From Glandiceps talaboti (taxonomy: Eukaryota; Hemichordata; Enteropneusta; Spengelidae): a stretch of DNA of 64,000 nucleotides. The DNA lies in NCBI RefSeq assembly GCF_964340395.1, contig NC_135556.1, positions 15,140,910-15,204,909 of the forward strand. The letters run 5' to 3'. The first letter of the stretch is position 1. Every line of letters begins with the position of its first letter. The position numbers were made by a program, and so were the translations under genes. Positions 25,999-39,183 of the stretch are shown in pieces. The notes below the pieces were generated by a model. The model saw only the letters and a list, made by a program, of their open reading frames with translations, was not told where the DNA came from and made no database searches.

Positions 25999-28620
25999 GG
26001 GGGTTTTCTTATATATATATGTACAGGCACAAAAACATAATTTGAATCACGTTTCACATAAATCGGCATTGACATATTATTTTACTTGCAAAAAACGTAA
26101 AATAGTGAAGAAATTAAGAAAGTCAAATCACTGAGAGAACGGATATCGGTAATGTTAGCACACTACTTTCCATATTTGGGCAAAGTGTGGTGGGGCGTGA
26201 TACGGAAATTTATTGTCCGGGTAAGTTGCCCGTGCTCTCGACTGAATTGCATTGGAAGCGATACTGGGTAGGTGATGCCGCTGGCGCGAACACTATGCAC
26301 CGTCAGTCATAATAAACAACCATAAAACCACTAAATAGATTAAGATATTTTCGGTGACAAGAAAAAACACGTTTCAGCTGCTTTAGAGCAATAAAATGGT
26401 TTGTGTTCAATTGTTAATAATCTCAAATCCAAAACGTTTAGGCAAACACTTCGGCGTAATTACAGAACGATCTGGATTTCCAAGAGCACGATGCAATGTA
26501 TAGATAGAATATTTCATATTATCATATTTGGATTAACGATAGCATTGATAATCGAATTGGTAATCGATACTTAAAAGTACGTGTAGTAAGCCTTATAAAC
26601 AAATTAAAGAACCGTTGACTCATTCACTCCTAAAATGAACTACCGCTAATAAAGTACAGAACGAGGTCGGAACCTATATATATCCTTGCCTTAAGAAGGC
26701 TTGCTATTAATTATTTAACGACCCTACGGTTTTTCAAAATTTGTACAGGTCTAATCAAAGACTTGAGAAATCAAAATATGACAAAACAAATTTTGGGTCC
26801 CCGCACTAATTTTGAACATAACGCCCTCTACTGACAGTAGTTTTAAAATGAGTTTGTGTATGATTTTAAATAGAAAAAACAAACATACTATTTCAGCACA
26901 TAATATATTGAATCATGTATTAATATATTAAACTGTGATAATTTTTGTTTGGAAATAAACGAAAGCAAGATATTTTGTCGACAGTTGATGAAAAATAGTA
27001 GATCCATGAATGTTGGTAAACTTATCGACCTAAGCAACTTTACATTTTTTGTGAACATTTTCTTCAAATTATATTCATTCGAAATTTGAAATAAAAAATT
27101 CGGGTTTCCATGTAAGTATTTTTGCTAATGCTGTCGAAGCTTGATTCTGACTACTGCAAAACCAAGATATCTGTGAACAGGAGTGGTTGCTATGGAAACG
27201 AATCTATTTCGAGTCAAACATTCTTTTATGGATTGTACGTTAAATTGTAGATGATGACATTTTTATTACATGAGAATTAGAAAGGTTACATCAAATTTTA
27301 GCTATTAGATTAAAAAGATGGTCGGAGAAGAAAGCTTCCGCCTCACTAAAACCTCAACCCACTGCATAAATAATGGTCTGAGTTAAACCATCACATTTTG
27401 GCTGCCAACATTTCTTGTTTACATTTTATTCTATGATGATCGGGTGTTGTTTTAAAAGTTACCTGGGAAATCTGTCTCAGCTCAATCCGTTTTTAATCCG
27501 TTGCGACAAACGTACCAACCGTCAGATGTACAATAACTTTTTTTAGCCCATGACATTTATTCTTTTCATTCTATGATGATTGGTACTTTTTTAAAGATAG
27601 TCGGAATTCTGTCGAAACTAAACCAACTTTATTGCCATTGCAACATGGTTTCCCAACGAGCATCAGTTGTTCTTCAAAATTTGACCCAGACATTCATTAT
27701 CTTGATGATCAGTACTTTTTTTAGTTGTCAAGAAAATGTTGTCCAGAAGTTGTCTTCTGCCTGGTACTTTCATGTTTACACACAGCTATTGCATCGGACA
27801 TCCTCGTTTCTAATGAACGGGATCTTCGTTTTCCTAGGTCAGAATAATTACGATTGGCTCAAACTTTTCGCAGCTTTGTACGCAATTTTTATGCTCTTCA
27901 CTGCAATAACTGGCGTGAGAACACACTTTATCAAAAGCCCGCGCTGATCTTCGGAACATTCGAACCAGAAGTGTGACGATAACAGAAAAGTACGCACAGC
28001 GAGTATTAGCCGTGACCCACCCCAAGGTTTGATTCCGGGGTTTGACTCAACAGATATAAGTTTACTGTAATGACTGACTTACCTTCTGAACATTCATTGT
28101 CTCAACAGCCAAACCGTTCAAGGCATTGTTGTATACTTTAGTGACAGAAGCACCGAGGGCTGGCAGTTGTTTGGCGAATTGCAGTGGGACAATACTATCC
28201 TGGAAATGAAAAAAAAGAAGACTTTCAATCCTTGTTTGCGGTTCAATATATACTTCTAAGAAATCATCAAATTCAAACGACAACAAAAACAACAATTCTT
28301 GGAACACTCAAGAGCTTCATTGTGGATTGTTCCAACTTATGACGAAAAAAAACATATGTCAAGAAGAGGGATACGTAATGCTAATGGTTTTTACAACGAT
28401 GCTAAGCAACCACTCTAAAATAAAATATTTCAGGTTGCCATTCGATCATTTATCAGGCTTACATACGTACATACATACATACATACATACATACATACAT
28501 ACATACATAGACACATACATACATACATACATACACACGTATACATACATACATACATACATACACACACACATACATACATACATACATACATACATAC
28601 ATACACACACACATACATAC

Positions 28621-28651
<31 letters not shown>

Positions 28652-28950
28652 CATGTACATACATACACACATACATACATACACACATACATACATACAA
28701 AAATACATACACACACAAACAAACACATACACATACACACACACATACATACATACATACATACATACATACATACATACATACATACATACATACTCCT
28801 AAAACAATGTTTTTCTTCAATTTCATTTATTTGATACGCTGCACATACCTTGAGTTTAACGATGTAACTGTTTGGAACAGGCTTGTTAACTCTGAGGAAC
28901 GGTGCTGCAGCTGCGACAGCGATCAAAACGGCGAAAACCAAACACCTCAT
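21323..28950 (-). CDS. Secreted subtilisin/proteinase K-like serine protease (8 exons, one frameshift)
   Basis: Exons in transcript order: 28950-28849, 28199-28083, 24132-24009, 23837-23728, 23325-23185, 22546-22356, 22003-21832, 21462-21323. Junctions are GT-AG, though the exon 6 acceptor is weak. The product is about 365 residues: a signal peptide ([16 protein letters not shown]), an I9 inhibitor propeptide (about 28-100), then an S8 catalytic domain. Family motifs are IVDTG (Asp about 126), YGHGTHC (His about 158), AAGNEN (oxyanion Asn about 247) and GTSMACPH (Ser about 312), matching the proteinase K branch. It should be exported as a zymogen and self-processed. Phases agree everywhere except exon 5, which is one base short near 23312; the upstream frame then misses GHGTHC. 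This is either a sequence error or an inactivating deletion. Introns hold microsatellites and a Harbinger-like element. Confidence 0.9.
22150..22336. repeat. (TATG)n microsatellite
   Basis: TATG repeats with TGCATG variants, in intron 6 of the protease gene and only about 20 bp from exon 6. Confidence 0.97.
24240..25873 (+). mobile_element. Harbinger-like non-autonomous element A
   Basis: The element is 24243-25870, with tips GGGACCGGTCAGTTTCTCCA and its complement, flanked by TAA on both sides (24240-24242, 25871-25873). A 3-bp TWA duplication and GGG-starting tips are typical of PIF/Harbinger. The interior holds G/C homopolymer runs (GGGGGTCA blocks) and about three to five degenerate ~240-bp tandem units, each with a CTAGGGGGTCTCCCCCTAG dyad. 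No transposase. It lies in intron 2 of the protease gene; a longer inverted copy is at 34637-36881. Confidence 0.8.
25923..25999. repeat. (TTG)n microsatellite
   Basis: About 25 TTG units with one TTTC interruption, directly downstream of the Harbinger-like element. Confidence 0.96.
26000..28082. other. Intron 2 remainder of protease gene
   Basis: Mostly featureless. At 27390-27760 three diverged copies of a block containing TTCTATGATGAT(C/T)GG followed by a T-run suggest an old tandem repeat. The 124-residue open frame at 27573-27947 overlaps it and has no recognisable domain. Confidence 0.5.
28462..28796. repeat. Compound (ACAT)n/(AC)n microsatellite
   Basis: About 335 bp of ACAT units interspersed with AC and AAAC, in intron 1 of the protease gene. 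Confidence 0.98.
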
Positions 28951-29504
28951 GTTGAAATTTGGAGTCTATTAAGAAAACAAAATGATAAAGCACACTAGAT
29001 TCGCAAACGTATGCATTTCCCAATGTGCTGGATGTAAACTGGTACAGCCAACAGGCAGATTTGTGGTTTTCATTAATTACATGTTGTTTCAGACCAAAAA
29101 TGATGTTTTTAATAGAATTGCCCCTCCCCCAAAGGAAGCTTTAGCTGATCTTATGTGGCCTCCCACTAGTGAAGGATATCTACCCTCATTCCATCCCACA
29201 TCAACTTGCCCACTGCCCACCCAAAATTGAGAATGATTTACCCACTCCCCACCAGGAAAGAACACACCTGCAATGACTCTAAAACATTTACATAAATGTG
29301 ACATGAGTCAAATTTCAACTTCCCAAAGAAAATGAAGCGTGTTTAGCACTTTTTTAGAACCCGGTAGGTTTTTTGTATTTTTGTATCCTAACTATGTCTA
29401 GTTTCGGGTCGAAAGACGTTGCACACAATTGTACATCCACGGAGGAAACTCCTGTAAGTATACATATACAAAAACGTTACAATAAAGTAAGGTTGCCAAC
29501 TTAC

Positions 29505-29565
29505 CTAAACCTCTGACTTGACAAGTAGAAGATGATTTTGAACGGAGTGTTACTCCTGTTTTATA
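29505..29565 (-). promoter_or_regulatory. TATA box and 5' UTR exon of protease gene
   Basis: TATAAAAC on the minus strand (29558-29565) is followed about 30 bp on by the expected start site near 29530, then a short leader ending in a GGTAAGT donor (exon edge 29505). The leader would join to the UTR part of coding exon 1 (about 28951-28965), which is preceded by a T-rich CTTAATAG acceptor. Confidence 0.65.
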
Positions 29566-30759
29566 CATTTTAGGGCCTATGATATCAGTGGTGATAATCA
29601 GTGTTAAGGTGTGGTATGATCTAAAAATAAAAAAAGTGTGTAAATCAATCAAATGGTATCTAATCATCATTGTCAATAACAAGTATTTCCGATTTTCTAC
29701 TTGATTAGCAAAGTTCCCACATCTGGTCATTCTCATGCTTGTGGAAAAAAAATCGGAATTGTAAGCCCTTATTTCAGCCTCTACCAGGCGAATTGGATGC
29801 CAAAGTGATAGGAAAGGAGTTCATATCAAGAGAACTGCGTAAGAATCAAAGGCGAGTGGGTCACTATGATATGTAACTTTTTTTCGCTAAACCCAGAACC
29901 ATTACAAACATGAAAAGTTTTACATGTGTATTATAGTGCACACGTACCTCTCAGTAAACAGGCCCTGTCTTACATTTGGGTCGTACACTTTTTTAAATGC
30001 AATTTTGTCTAATGTACAAGGGGTCTAAACTTTGCAGGAACAATCGATATATGACATTGACAATAATATATTAAAAATGGGACTGGATTATATCAAGAGA
30101 ACAAGATAATTTCAATTTGCACATATTTGAATGAAGCCGTAAAGAAGTAATGTGATGATCAATTACGCCCTTCTTAACACACATTTCTTTTGAGACACTT
30201 TCTCTGTTATGAAGTAAAGATATTGCCATGGATACAGGTTACAATGAAACAGCATTTGGTAGTGAACGCTGATCAAACATGGAAATTAGGAATAGTTTAT
30301 CAATAAAATTTTCATCCGAGACAGACAGACTTCACTATATTTTCTTTTTTTAACACCGGCATATTATGCACAATTTGTGAAAAATCGGTAAATATTATTT
30401 GCGTCTGTCATTTATTTCGGGTAGTTCACTGTTCTTAAGTTACACACACTTAAAACTAGTTGTAGTAAATGATGTTCTCAAGTTACATTTGAAATTGGTC
30501 TTAAAAGGTCAATTGACCCCATCACTGGCTTGAAGTATGATTCATTCAGTACGGCCATATTAATGCATTACCTAAACATTTACAAGCTGAACGCCCAAGC
30601 GAAAAAAGAGAGCATATTTTCTTTGAGTTGTGTGTGAGGTAATGTTAAAAAAGTTCTCGATGAAGATATAAAATCCACGTGTCGGAAAATATTAAGAGAT
30701 TTTGAAGTGAGGGAGAAATATGGTTTTCATGCAAATACAGGTTGTAGACGTGTCCATGG
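29566..30759. other. Gene-free stretch upstream of protease promoter
   Basis: No exon, RNA gene or array seen. It may contain regulatory sequence for the protease gene. Confidence 0.5.
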
Positions 30760-30910
30760 TTTGATTGTTACTATTTGATAAGAACACTATCTCAAAGAGA
30801 GAGAGAGGTGACTGTTACCATCATGTGGCATTATCAGTTTAGCAGATGTCCTGCACTCATGCCAGATAACAAGTCACTGACAGAATTGGTGTTTTTGAAA
30901 TGTTCTGCTT
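30760..30910 (+). repeat. Dispersed repeat, copy 1
   Basis: Contains GCAGATGTCCTGCACTCATG and AATTGGTGTTTTTGAAAT. A diverged reverse-complement copy is at about 33130-33305. Confidence 0.65.
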
Positions 30911-31298
30911 GTCTCGAATAAAATGCAGATATTGGCGTACGTGCAGAATTTGGACTCATCTCCCTGACACTTTTGTACACAAAACAACTCCTGATGCATT
31001 CAGAAATGACACTGAAGTTTAGCTTTGTATATGTATTTCAAAAGTGTATGTTGCATTAATAATGTTCAAAGGCAGTGTACAAGAAACACGCAAAGAGGAT
31101 TCTCTTGCAAAAAAATGATGTGTTTAATGTCTGTACTGAAATCTTCAGCTTTACACTAAGTAAAACGTCCGGTGTCGATTTTGATAACGACATCAGTACT
31201 ATATGAAGATATCTTGTGGTACATTCTATAAAATATGGCTTAATGCACTGTCAACTTAATCAATGAAATTAGAGCAATGTAGTATTAAGAGAGAGATC

Positions 31299-31332
<34 letters not shown>

Positions 31333-32454
31333 CGCTCGTCACCTCAATTGTCAAGGCTGTGGCTGGGGCAACGACAATTCCACGAGTTTATAGATCATTG
31401 GAGACCAGATGAAAATTAATGTCTTCCCCACGGAGGAAAACAAAACAAGCCCTTTCCTCTACACAATGTGAAAAAACAAAACTTTGGAGCTGCCACAAAT
31501 GATATGACTCATCACACTTTGATTGTAAGGTATATTGACATACTCACATTTGTAATGGACATAACATTTTGTCATCAGCAATATGTGTACGTAATTATAT
31601 GAAATATGAACATTGCCTAATTAGCAAAAATAATGTTTAATCAAATGATTCATTGAAACTAAGAGCTACAGCATCAAGCTTAATTAGACATGTGATTAAT
31701 GCAATCATATACAAAAAAATCAGTGACGTCAACATATCGAAAGACAAGTACTATATTCATCAGAGTTATATGTATTTTAGTTTAATATTCTTTATCGTTT
31801 TCTTTATTTGTGGGGATGATTTACCATATCCATTGGGAGCTCTTCAGTGTGCACGGAAACAATCAATATATCGATATTGCATACAGTCTTTCCTCAGATG
31901 AAAATTACAAGCTGTACCGTTATACCAAAATATATATCAATTTTACCTTTTGTAAGGAAGGAGGGTTAAATCCTTTTTGTAGTGAGTGAGTCAGTCAGTC
32001 AGTCAGGCTTACTAAAGGCTCCCTTATGGCACATGTACTTGGCATCTGCTGAACTGATAATGTAATATATGTCATTTATCTGGTGATAACAGACTGAACG
32101 TGTCGGGTACACGATGTTTTTTGTTGCAAAAGTAAAAGATTTTGGTAATTAGGAAGAGAGCTTTTAATTTCTTATAATTTGGTACATACCTTGACAATTA
32201 GTACACATTTAATATAACTTGGTATTCTTTTTAAAGAGTCATTTGCATAGATAATGTTTTTTTGGTGATTGGGTAAAACCTTTCAGGCTTAAAATTTCAT
32301 ATAATTTGGTGGTACTTAGATATGTCATGTATGGTAGCTCAGGTTCTTACATTCTGATAATATGTGCAGGAAAAATAGACAGTCTTTAGGCTTGTGTTTT
32401 GTCCTTACGGAATACATTCATTTTACATCTGGCTATAGCTGTGCCACAATTACA
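30911..32454. other. Gene-free stretch with small microsatellites
   Basis: Contains (GACA)n at about 31299-31331 and (AGTC)n near 31985-32003. The open frame at 31653-31901 has no supporting signal. Confidence 0.55.
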
Positions 32455-32909
32455 AAGCCACGATTTTTATAGTTGTGCCATACATGTCATGGGTTGGGCT
32501 GTGTCTGTCTGTCTTGTCTGTCTGTCTGTCTGCCTGTTGACATGGTGTCTCAAACAGTACTTCATGAATTCTGAGAAGGCATTGGTACTTTGCTTAGTAG
32601 TTTTGGAATTAAAGATTTTTGACCAAAAAGACACATTTTCAGGCCTGATTTGCATATTACTGAAGGAATCATGTCATGTACAAATCTTAATCTACACACC
32701 CCTAAGAACGTTCCCACCAAACTTCAGAACGATCTGCCCAGTAGTTTTGAGTTTAGGTTTTGTGACTAAACATCACATTGTTTGACTCAAGTCACATACA
32801 GGTGGTAAGATCATTTTGATTTGAAAAAAAACTCCCAACGAGACACCTAAGGTAATACATCCACCAAATATCACGGCAATCGGTCCAGCATTTTTTTAAC
32901 TTTAAGTTG

Positions 32910-32967
<58 letters not shown>

Positions 32968-33014
32968 GACAGACAGACAGACAGACAGAAAGACAGAAAG
33001 ACAGACAGACAGAC
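32455..33014 (+). repeat. Dispersed repeat ending in (CA)n(GACA)n, copy 1
   Basis: Shares TTTTGACCAAAAAGACACAT, TTTGCATAT and ACTTTAAGTTGTTTACACAC with 38760-39183 in the same orientation. Both copies pass directly into CA repeats (here 32913-32962), and this one continues into GACA to 33014. It may be a SINE or other short element with a microsatellite tail. Confidence 0.75.
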
Positions 33015-33129
33015 ACTTTGCCATGCCTTTAGCACTTCTGAGCCTTATCAGTTCAGTTGTGCTAAGAACGTGGTCCTCTTACAGACTGTCTCAGTCCATT
33101 CTAACTAGCTCCTTGGACCTTTAAAAGAA

Positions 33130-33305
33130 GCAAATTTCAAAAACACCAATTCTGCCAGCCAATGTTAAATTGACGTGTTATATGGCATGAGTGCAGGACA
33201 TCTGGTGAACTGATAATGCCAGGATGTAGGGCAAACTGTGAATAATGATAACGACTAAAGACTGCACAGTCATCTCTTTATAAGATAGTATTCTTATCAA
33301 ATACC
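33130..33305 (-). repeat. Dispersed repeat, copy 2
   Basis: Reverse complement of the repeat at 30760-30910. The shared blocks include CATGAGTGCAGGACATCTG and TTTCAAAAACACCAATTCTG. Confidence 0.65.
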
Positions 33306-33554
33306 TCGGACCACTATATATCATAAAGGATAAGAAGAGTACATTAACCACAATTGTAAGCGTGTTTCCTCTAATTAGTAAATACTAGCAGAAATAACTA
33401 ATATGCAAATAAGGCAGTCATAGACAAATCCTATATGTCATAAATCTAATGGAAGTATATGTCATGACATCATTGATTCAAGGTAGTTATATTAGCCATA
33501 CCACTATCTGAATACAATGAGTAAGTTGTAATAATTGATTTCAACATGCACGCA

Positions 33555-33766
<212 letters not shown>

Positions 33767-33769
<3 letters not shown>

Positions 33770-34633
33770 CAGAGGGTGGGACACTGTGTTGATATAAAAT
33801 ATAACTTGTTTTATTACATGTATTTTACAGATTTTACCTGGAATGTGCATATATGTATACTTTACCTAAAGTCAAATATCTTTGGGACAGTTTGTCTTAT
33901 TTTGGGCAGTGTTCATCATTCTGGTTTTACCTCCAACTACAACAGTTACTGTGTTATGCTTTCAGTCCAACATTTCTGTTTCACTTGATTCTTAATTCTC
34001 TGTCATTAACTTTGATCGACATACACATTTATTCGTTTACTGTAACCATCAAAACTGACACTACAACATCTTGTAATGTGATTGCGAGCCAAACAACAAT
34101 TGTTTCAGATTAGTACCAACAGCTGACTTTATTGTAATATGACCAATGTTCTGGCAAGTTGCGTGATTCAAACATGGCTAATTCTAGATATCAGGTACAT
34201 GGAGAATAACTGGAGTAGTGTTAAAATGTGTTCCAAAGGAGAAACAGTTCCCACCTCCCCCAATGACACACGCTTTAGTTTTGGATAGAAGATGACAGCT
34301 ATAATTATGAAGCATTATGGGATATTCTGGTTCCAGTTGCTGAAAAAGAGTAGAGAAACACCGTATCAAAATTTAGTAAGTACCAGGTTGGTGACAAATG
34401 TACAAACAGTAGCCCCATTAATATTGACAATAATAAACACTTCCTAACAACCATCCACTAACAAACACTACACCTGACATCACAATATTTTATCTTTGTT
34501 GAAAATATAGTCCCTAACATTTCAACTTAATAATTTATAATCTGAATTTTTATGACAAATATGGCCACATTCAGTCATTCACATGAACATCATGAAACAG
34601 TGATGTGTATATGTGGACTACTGTATCTGATAT
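33767..34633. other. Gene-free stretch
   Basis: Nothing recognisable. The 86- and 144-residue open frames that enter it from the microsatellite are not supported. Confidence 0.55.
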
Positions 34634-36884
34634 TTAGGGACCGGTCAGTTTCTTCGGCCTGGGGGGGGGGCGGTGGATTGGTAGGGGGGTCACCCTGTTT
34701 TTGAAATTGGCAGTAGGGGGGGGGGTCATGCTGTTTTGAAAATTGTGGATAGGGGGGGGGGGGGTCATTGTGTTTTAAATTGTAATGGAAGAAAAAATCC
34801 TTTCTACAATGGCATATAGCCTTGTCTGAAATGTGGTACATGTCAATATTTGTTCTTGTCCCTGTTTCTTACATGAATTCTTTAATATTACTTATTAGTT
34901 CAAACATAACTATACATATACATATACATGTATTACCCAATCTGATTAAAATCCGATGTGGTGAAAGTGGATAGATGTTTATATTTACCTCTATTCATCG
35001 TGTTGTGACGTTTGTTTTGTTCGGAGTGATCGCCGCCTTCGATCACACCGAACAAAACAAACGTCACAACACGATGCATAGAGGTAAATAAGGACATCTT
35101 TTGCTGCTTTCACCACATCGGATTTTAATCAGATTGATGTATTACCTAGCTACCACACTAGTTACAGAACATGTCATGTAAATGCTTGGCTGTTTCACAA
35201 TCAATGCTTCACTTATATTGCAGTTTGGGGCAAAAGTGAACTTGTGACTTGAAGGTTTCGTAATGGCAATTTTCATAGATAGTTTATAAATGAAGTTAAT
35301 CTAAATTGTTCTACTCGTCGTGTTATTGACACTACAAATCACCACATCTCATCAGATTCCAGTTTCTATTATACATTAGGTATGACCACCTAAAGTTCTC
35401 TAACATACCGGTGACTTTATTATACATATATTAATGCCCCTATACTAATGTAACATGTCTATTTTATGTGATATAGGGAACTCATTTAAAACGTACATTT
35501 AGGTTAGCTTTTCGAAGCTTGGAAATATTACCTCAAAGGTTATGAATAACCTAAACATTGCCTTAGTATCTCAAGCAAAAAAATCCATATCTGCCAGGGG
35601 GAAAACCCCAAGGACTTCCTCACCCCCAGAGGTCACTCATGCATTCAACCACCAATCAGATGCACCAACAACCTTTTTACTGTCATAATGGTATTAAACT
35701 TTTCTTAAATATTTTCACCCTATTCTAATTTGAGATGATATTGTCTTTTCAAGATGTGAAATGTTTGCCAAGATAGTCTAAAATTGCCTTAATCTCCAAA
35801 TCTCCCCTACCAATGATACTACCATTAGATGTGCTGACCTTTACTACATGTATATAATGATGCCATTTAACTTTTGAGGAACATATTTCAACCCTTAGTG
35901 CAATTAGTTATAAAGAATAGTTTCTGATACTTGCTGTCTTGTAAAGCATGGATTAAGTTATTGCTTGAAGGGTCTAAATAGCGTAAATATTGGCTATAAG
36001 AGTAAAAATCCTTCAGGGCTTCTAGAGGGAGACCCCCTCAGACCCCCCGCATGAGGTGGACATATGCCAGTCTCAAGCTCTTCCCCTCTTACTGTCAAGA
36101 TGCTATCAAAGTATATTTCAAAAGTATTTCAACCCTATGTAGTTGTTTTTTTACATGTTGGTGTTATCTTGTAAGGCTTGGAAATTATTGTCTGAAAGGG
36201 TCTGAATAGTCCCAAAATTGACTTTTCAGGGAAAAAACCTCCAGGGCTTCTAGGGGGAGACCCCCTAGGACCCCCCCCCCCATGAGGTGTACACATCCCT
36301 GTCTCAAGATCTCCCCCCTACCTCTTACTGTCAAGATCCTATCAAACTATATTTCAAAAATATTTCAACCTTATGTAGTTGCTTTTTACATGTTGGTGCT
36401 GTCTTGTAAAGCTTGGAAATGATTTTCTAAAAATGTCTGAATAGTCTCAAAATTGACTTTTTCAGAGTTAAAAACCTCTTGGGCTTCTAGGGGGAGACCC
36501 CCTAGGACCCGCCCTGACAGCTGTACATATTCCCTTCTCAAGCTTTCCCCCCACCTTTCACTGTCAAGATGCTATTAAACTCCTTTTCAAATATATTTAC
36601 CCTGTGTAGTCAATAATTATAATTATGATAGTGCTAACCCGGGATCTTATAAAGTAGTTGCAAGACAGTCAAGCAGTCCGCACTGAGTCACGATCAAAAA
36701 ATACCTGTCACTCATGCGAATATCATATATGGGGGGGGGGGGGTCATCATGTTTTAGAATTAAGTGATAGGGGGGGTCAGCCTGTTTTGGGTTTTACAGA
36801 TGGGGGGTCAGTGACTTTTTGTCGGCCCAATTTAAGAATCTAACGCCCCCCCCCCCCCGGCTGGAGAAACTGACCGGTCCCTTA
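34634..36884 (-). mobile_element. Harbinger-like non-autonomous element B
   Basis: The element is 34637-36881, inverted relative to element A, with the same GGGACCGGTC tips. TTA flanks both sides (34634-34636, 36882-36884), again a 3-bp TWA duplication. It shares the G-run ends and the tandem blocks with the GGGGAGACCCCCT dyad. It contains about 360 bp (35150-35510) missing from element A and is interrupted by a hairpin MITE (34938-35136). No transposase ORF. Confidence 0.8.
34928..35146. mobile_element. Second hairpin foldback MITE with 10-bp TSD
   Basis: The element at 34938-35136 is one near-perfect palindrome centred near 35032. Its tips (CAATCTGATTAAAATC) are the same as those of the 9346-9574 element, but the stem between is unrelated apart from a TTTACCT(C/T)TATT block. 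ATGTATTACC flanks both sides (34928-34937, 35137-35146). It is nested in Harbinger-like element B. Confidence 0.9.
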
Positions 36885-37291
<407 letters not shown>

Positions 37292-37689
37292 TCCATGACC
37301 CTCACTAGAATTCTGTTTTGTATTACTTTCAAAGAATGTATATTTTGGTTTCATTTTCTGGTGAGATAAATTTCAATTTCAATCTACTAACTCTCTAGAT
37401 GTATATCACTCTATCGACTACTCTCTAGATGTATGTGATAGTGCTAACTGTCTTACCTGTTAATAAGTAACAAACATAGAATTAGTAAAGAATTTGGCAG
37501 CCCATGCAATTAACTCATCAGACCTGAATAAAATCATAAAGAAATCGACTCATTACTTCAACTCTATAAGATAATGAATGTATAAATATGGAAGTCATGC
37601 AAAAATGAAAAATACCGCCAATGGCGCTGTAGCACAACTGTACAGTTTCTACAAATGTTTATCCATATGGTAGTCCATGCTAACAATAA

Positions 37690-38580
37690 GTGTTCATATG
37701 TTGAATGACTATCCAGTTGCCTATCCAACCATGTCGATATATGCTATCATTTGGCTGTTGCTATGGGCATGGTCATGTTGTTAGATATATTTGCATACAT
37801 TTTTGTATGTTTTTGTTCACTTGTGTATGAATTCCTGATATTATCTTTGTAAAATACATGGTTATTTGGCTGTTGCTATGGGCGTGGTCTTGTTGCTAGG
37901 CATATTTACATACATTTTTTGAATGTTTATTTAATTGTATATTAATCCCCGTTGTTATCTTTGCAATATATGTGATCATTTGGCTGTTGCTATGGGCGTG
38001 GTCTTGTTGCTAGGCACATTTGCATACATTTTTTGAATGTTTCATTTGTCTTCCTATTCCTGTTATCTTTGCAATATACATGATTATTTGGTTGTTACTA
38101 TGGGCGTGGTCTTAATGCTAGGCAAATTTACATACACTTTTTGAATGTTTATTCAATTGTCTATTAATCCCCGTTGTTATCTTTGCAATATATGTGATTA
38201 TTTGACTGTTGCTATGGGCGTGGTCTTGTTGCTAGGCACATTTGCATACATTTTTGAATGTTTCATTTGTCTTCCTATTCCTGTTGTTATCTTTGCAACA
38301 TACATGGTTATTTGGTTGTTGCTATGGGCGTGGTCTTGTTGCTAGGCAAATTTACGTACATTTTTTGAATGTTTATTCAATTGTCTATTTATCCCTGTTG
38401 TTATCTTTGTGAAATACACGACCGTTTGGCTGTTGCTATGGGCGTGGTCATGGTTGCTAGGCTATTTGCATACATTTTTGAATGTTTACTCATTTGCCTA
38501 CCAGATGATGTTGTTATTTGACCAAAATATACTGCCATTTGGTTGTTGCTAAGGGCGTGGTCATGGTCGCTGGGGCCAAT
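37690..38580. repeat. Degenerate ~115-bp tandem repeat, about 8 units
   Basis: Each unit carries TTTGGCTGTTGCTATGGGCG followed by TGGTCTTGTTGCTAGGCA, then TTTGCATACATTTTTTGAATG and a TTATCTTTGCAATATA block. The GGCTGTTGCTATGGG landmark recurs near 37752, 37868, 37981, 38091, 38206, 38313, 38426 and 38541. Confidence 0.9.
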
Positions 38581-38639
38581 TTTGTCAAAATGTTTTGAAG
38601 AAAATCTGCAGAATAACACTTTCAGAAACATCTCACCAA

Positions 38640-39101
38640 GTTTCAGACTCTGTGACCAAGTACTTTTTGAGATATAAGTTTTTGGCCAAAAATGAACATG
38701 CTTAAACCTAATTTGCATATTGTGTGCTTAATATTTCTTTGTCCATACATCCCTAGATACATTCCCATTATATTCCAGCCCAATTTGCTCAGTGGTTTTG
38801 GAATTATAGATTTTTGACCAAAAAGACACATTTTTAGCCCTTATTTGCATATCACTGATGGAATCATCATGTCATGAACAAATCTTACTTTACACTTAAG
38901 AATGTTCCCACCAAATTTTGCACCAATCTGCCAAGTAGTTGCTGAGTTTAAATTTTTTGACCAAATATCACATTTTTTGACCCAAATCACACACCTGTGA
39001 TGCGATCATTTTGATTTGAACAATTTACCAACTAGACACCAAAGGTAATGGACCCACCAAATATCATGGCAATCGGTTCAGCGGTTTTTGACTTTAAGTT
39101 G

Positions 39102-39165
<64 letters not shown>

Positions 39166-39183
39166 CACACACACACACACACA
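38640..39183 (+). repeat. Dispersed repeat ending in (AC)n, copy 2
   Basis: Internal ~130-bp sub-repeats (TTTTTGACCAAAAAGACACA, TTTGCATAT) are followed by the ACCAAATATCATGGCAATCG block and GTTTACACAC, running into AC repeats at 39105-39183. Same family and orientation as 32455-33014. Confidence 0.75.

Noticed and set aside
27573-27947. 124-residue plus-strand frame in protease intron 2
   Set aside because: Overlaps a degenerate tandem repeat and matches no known family.
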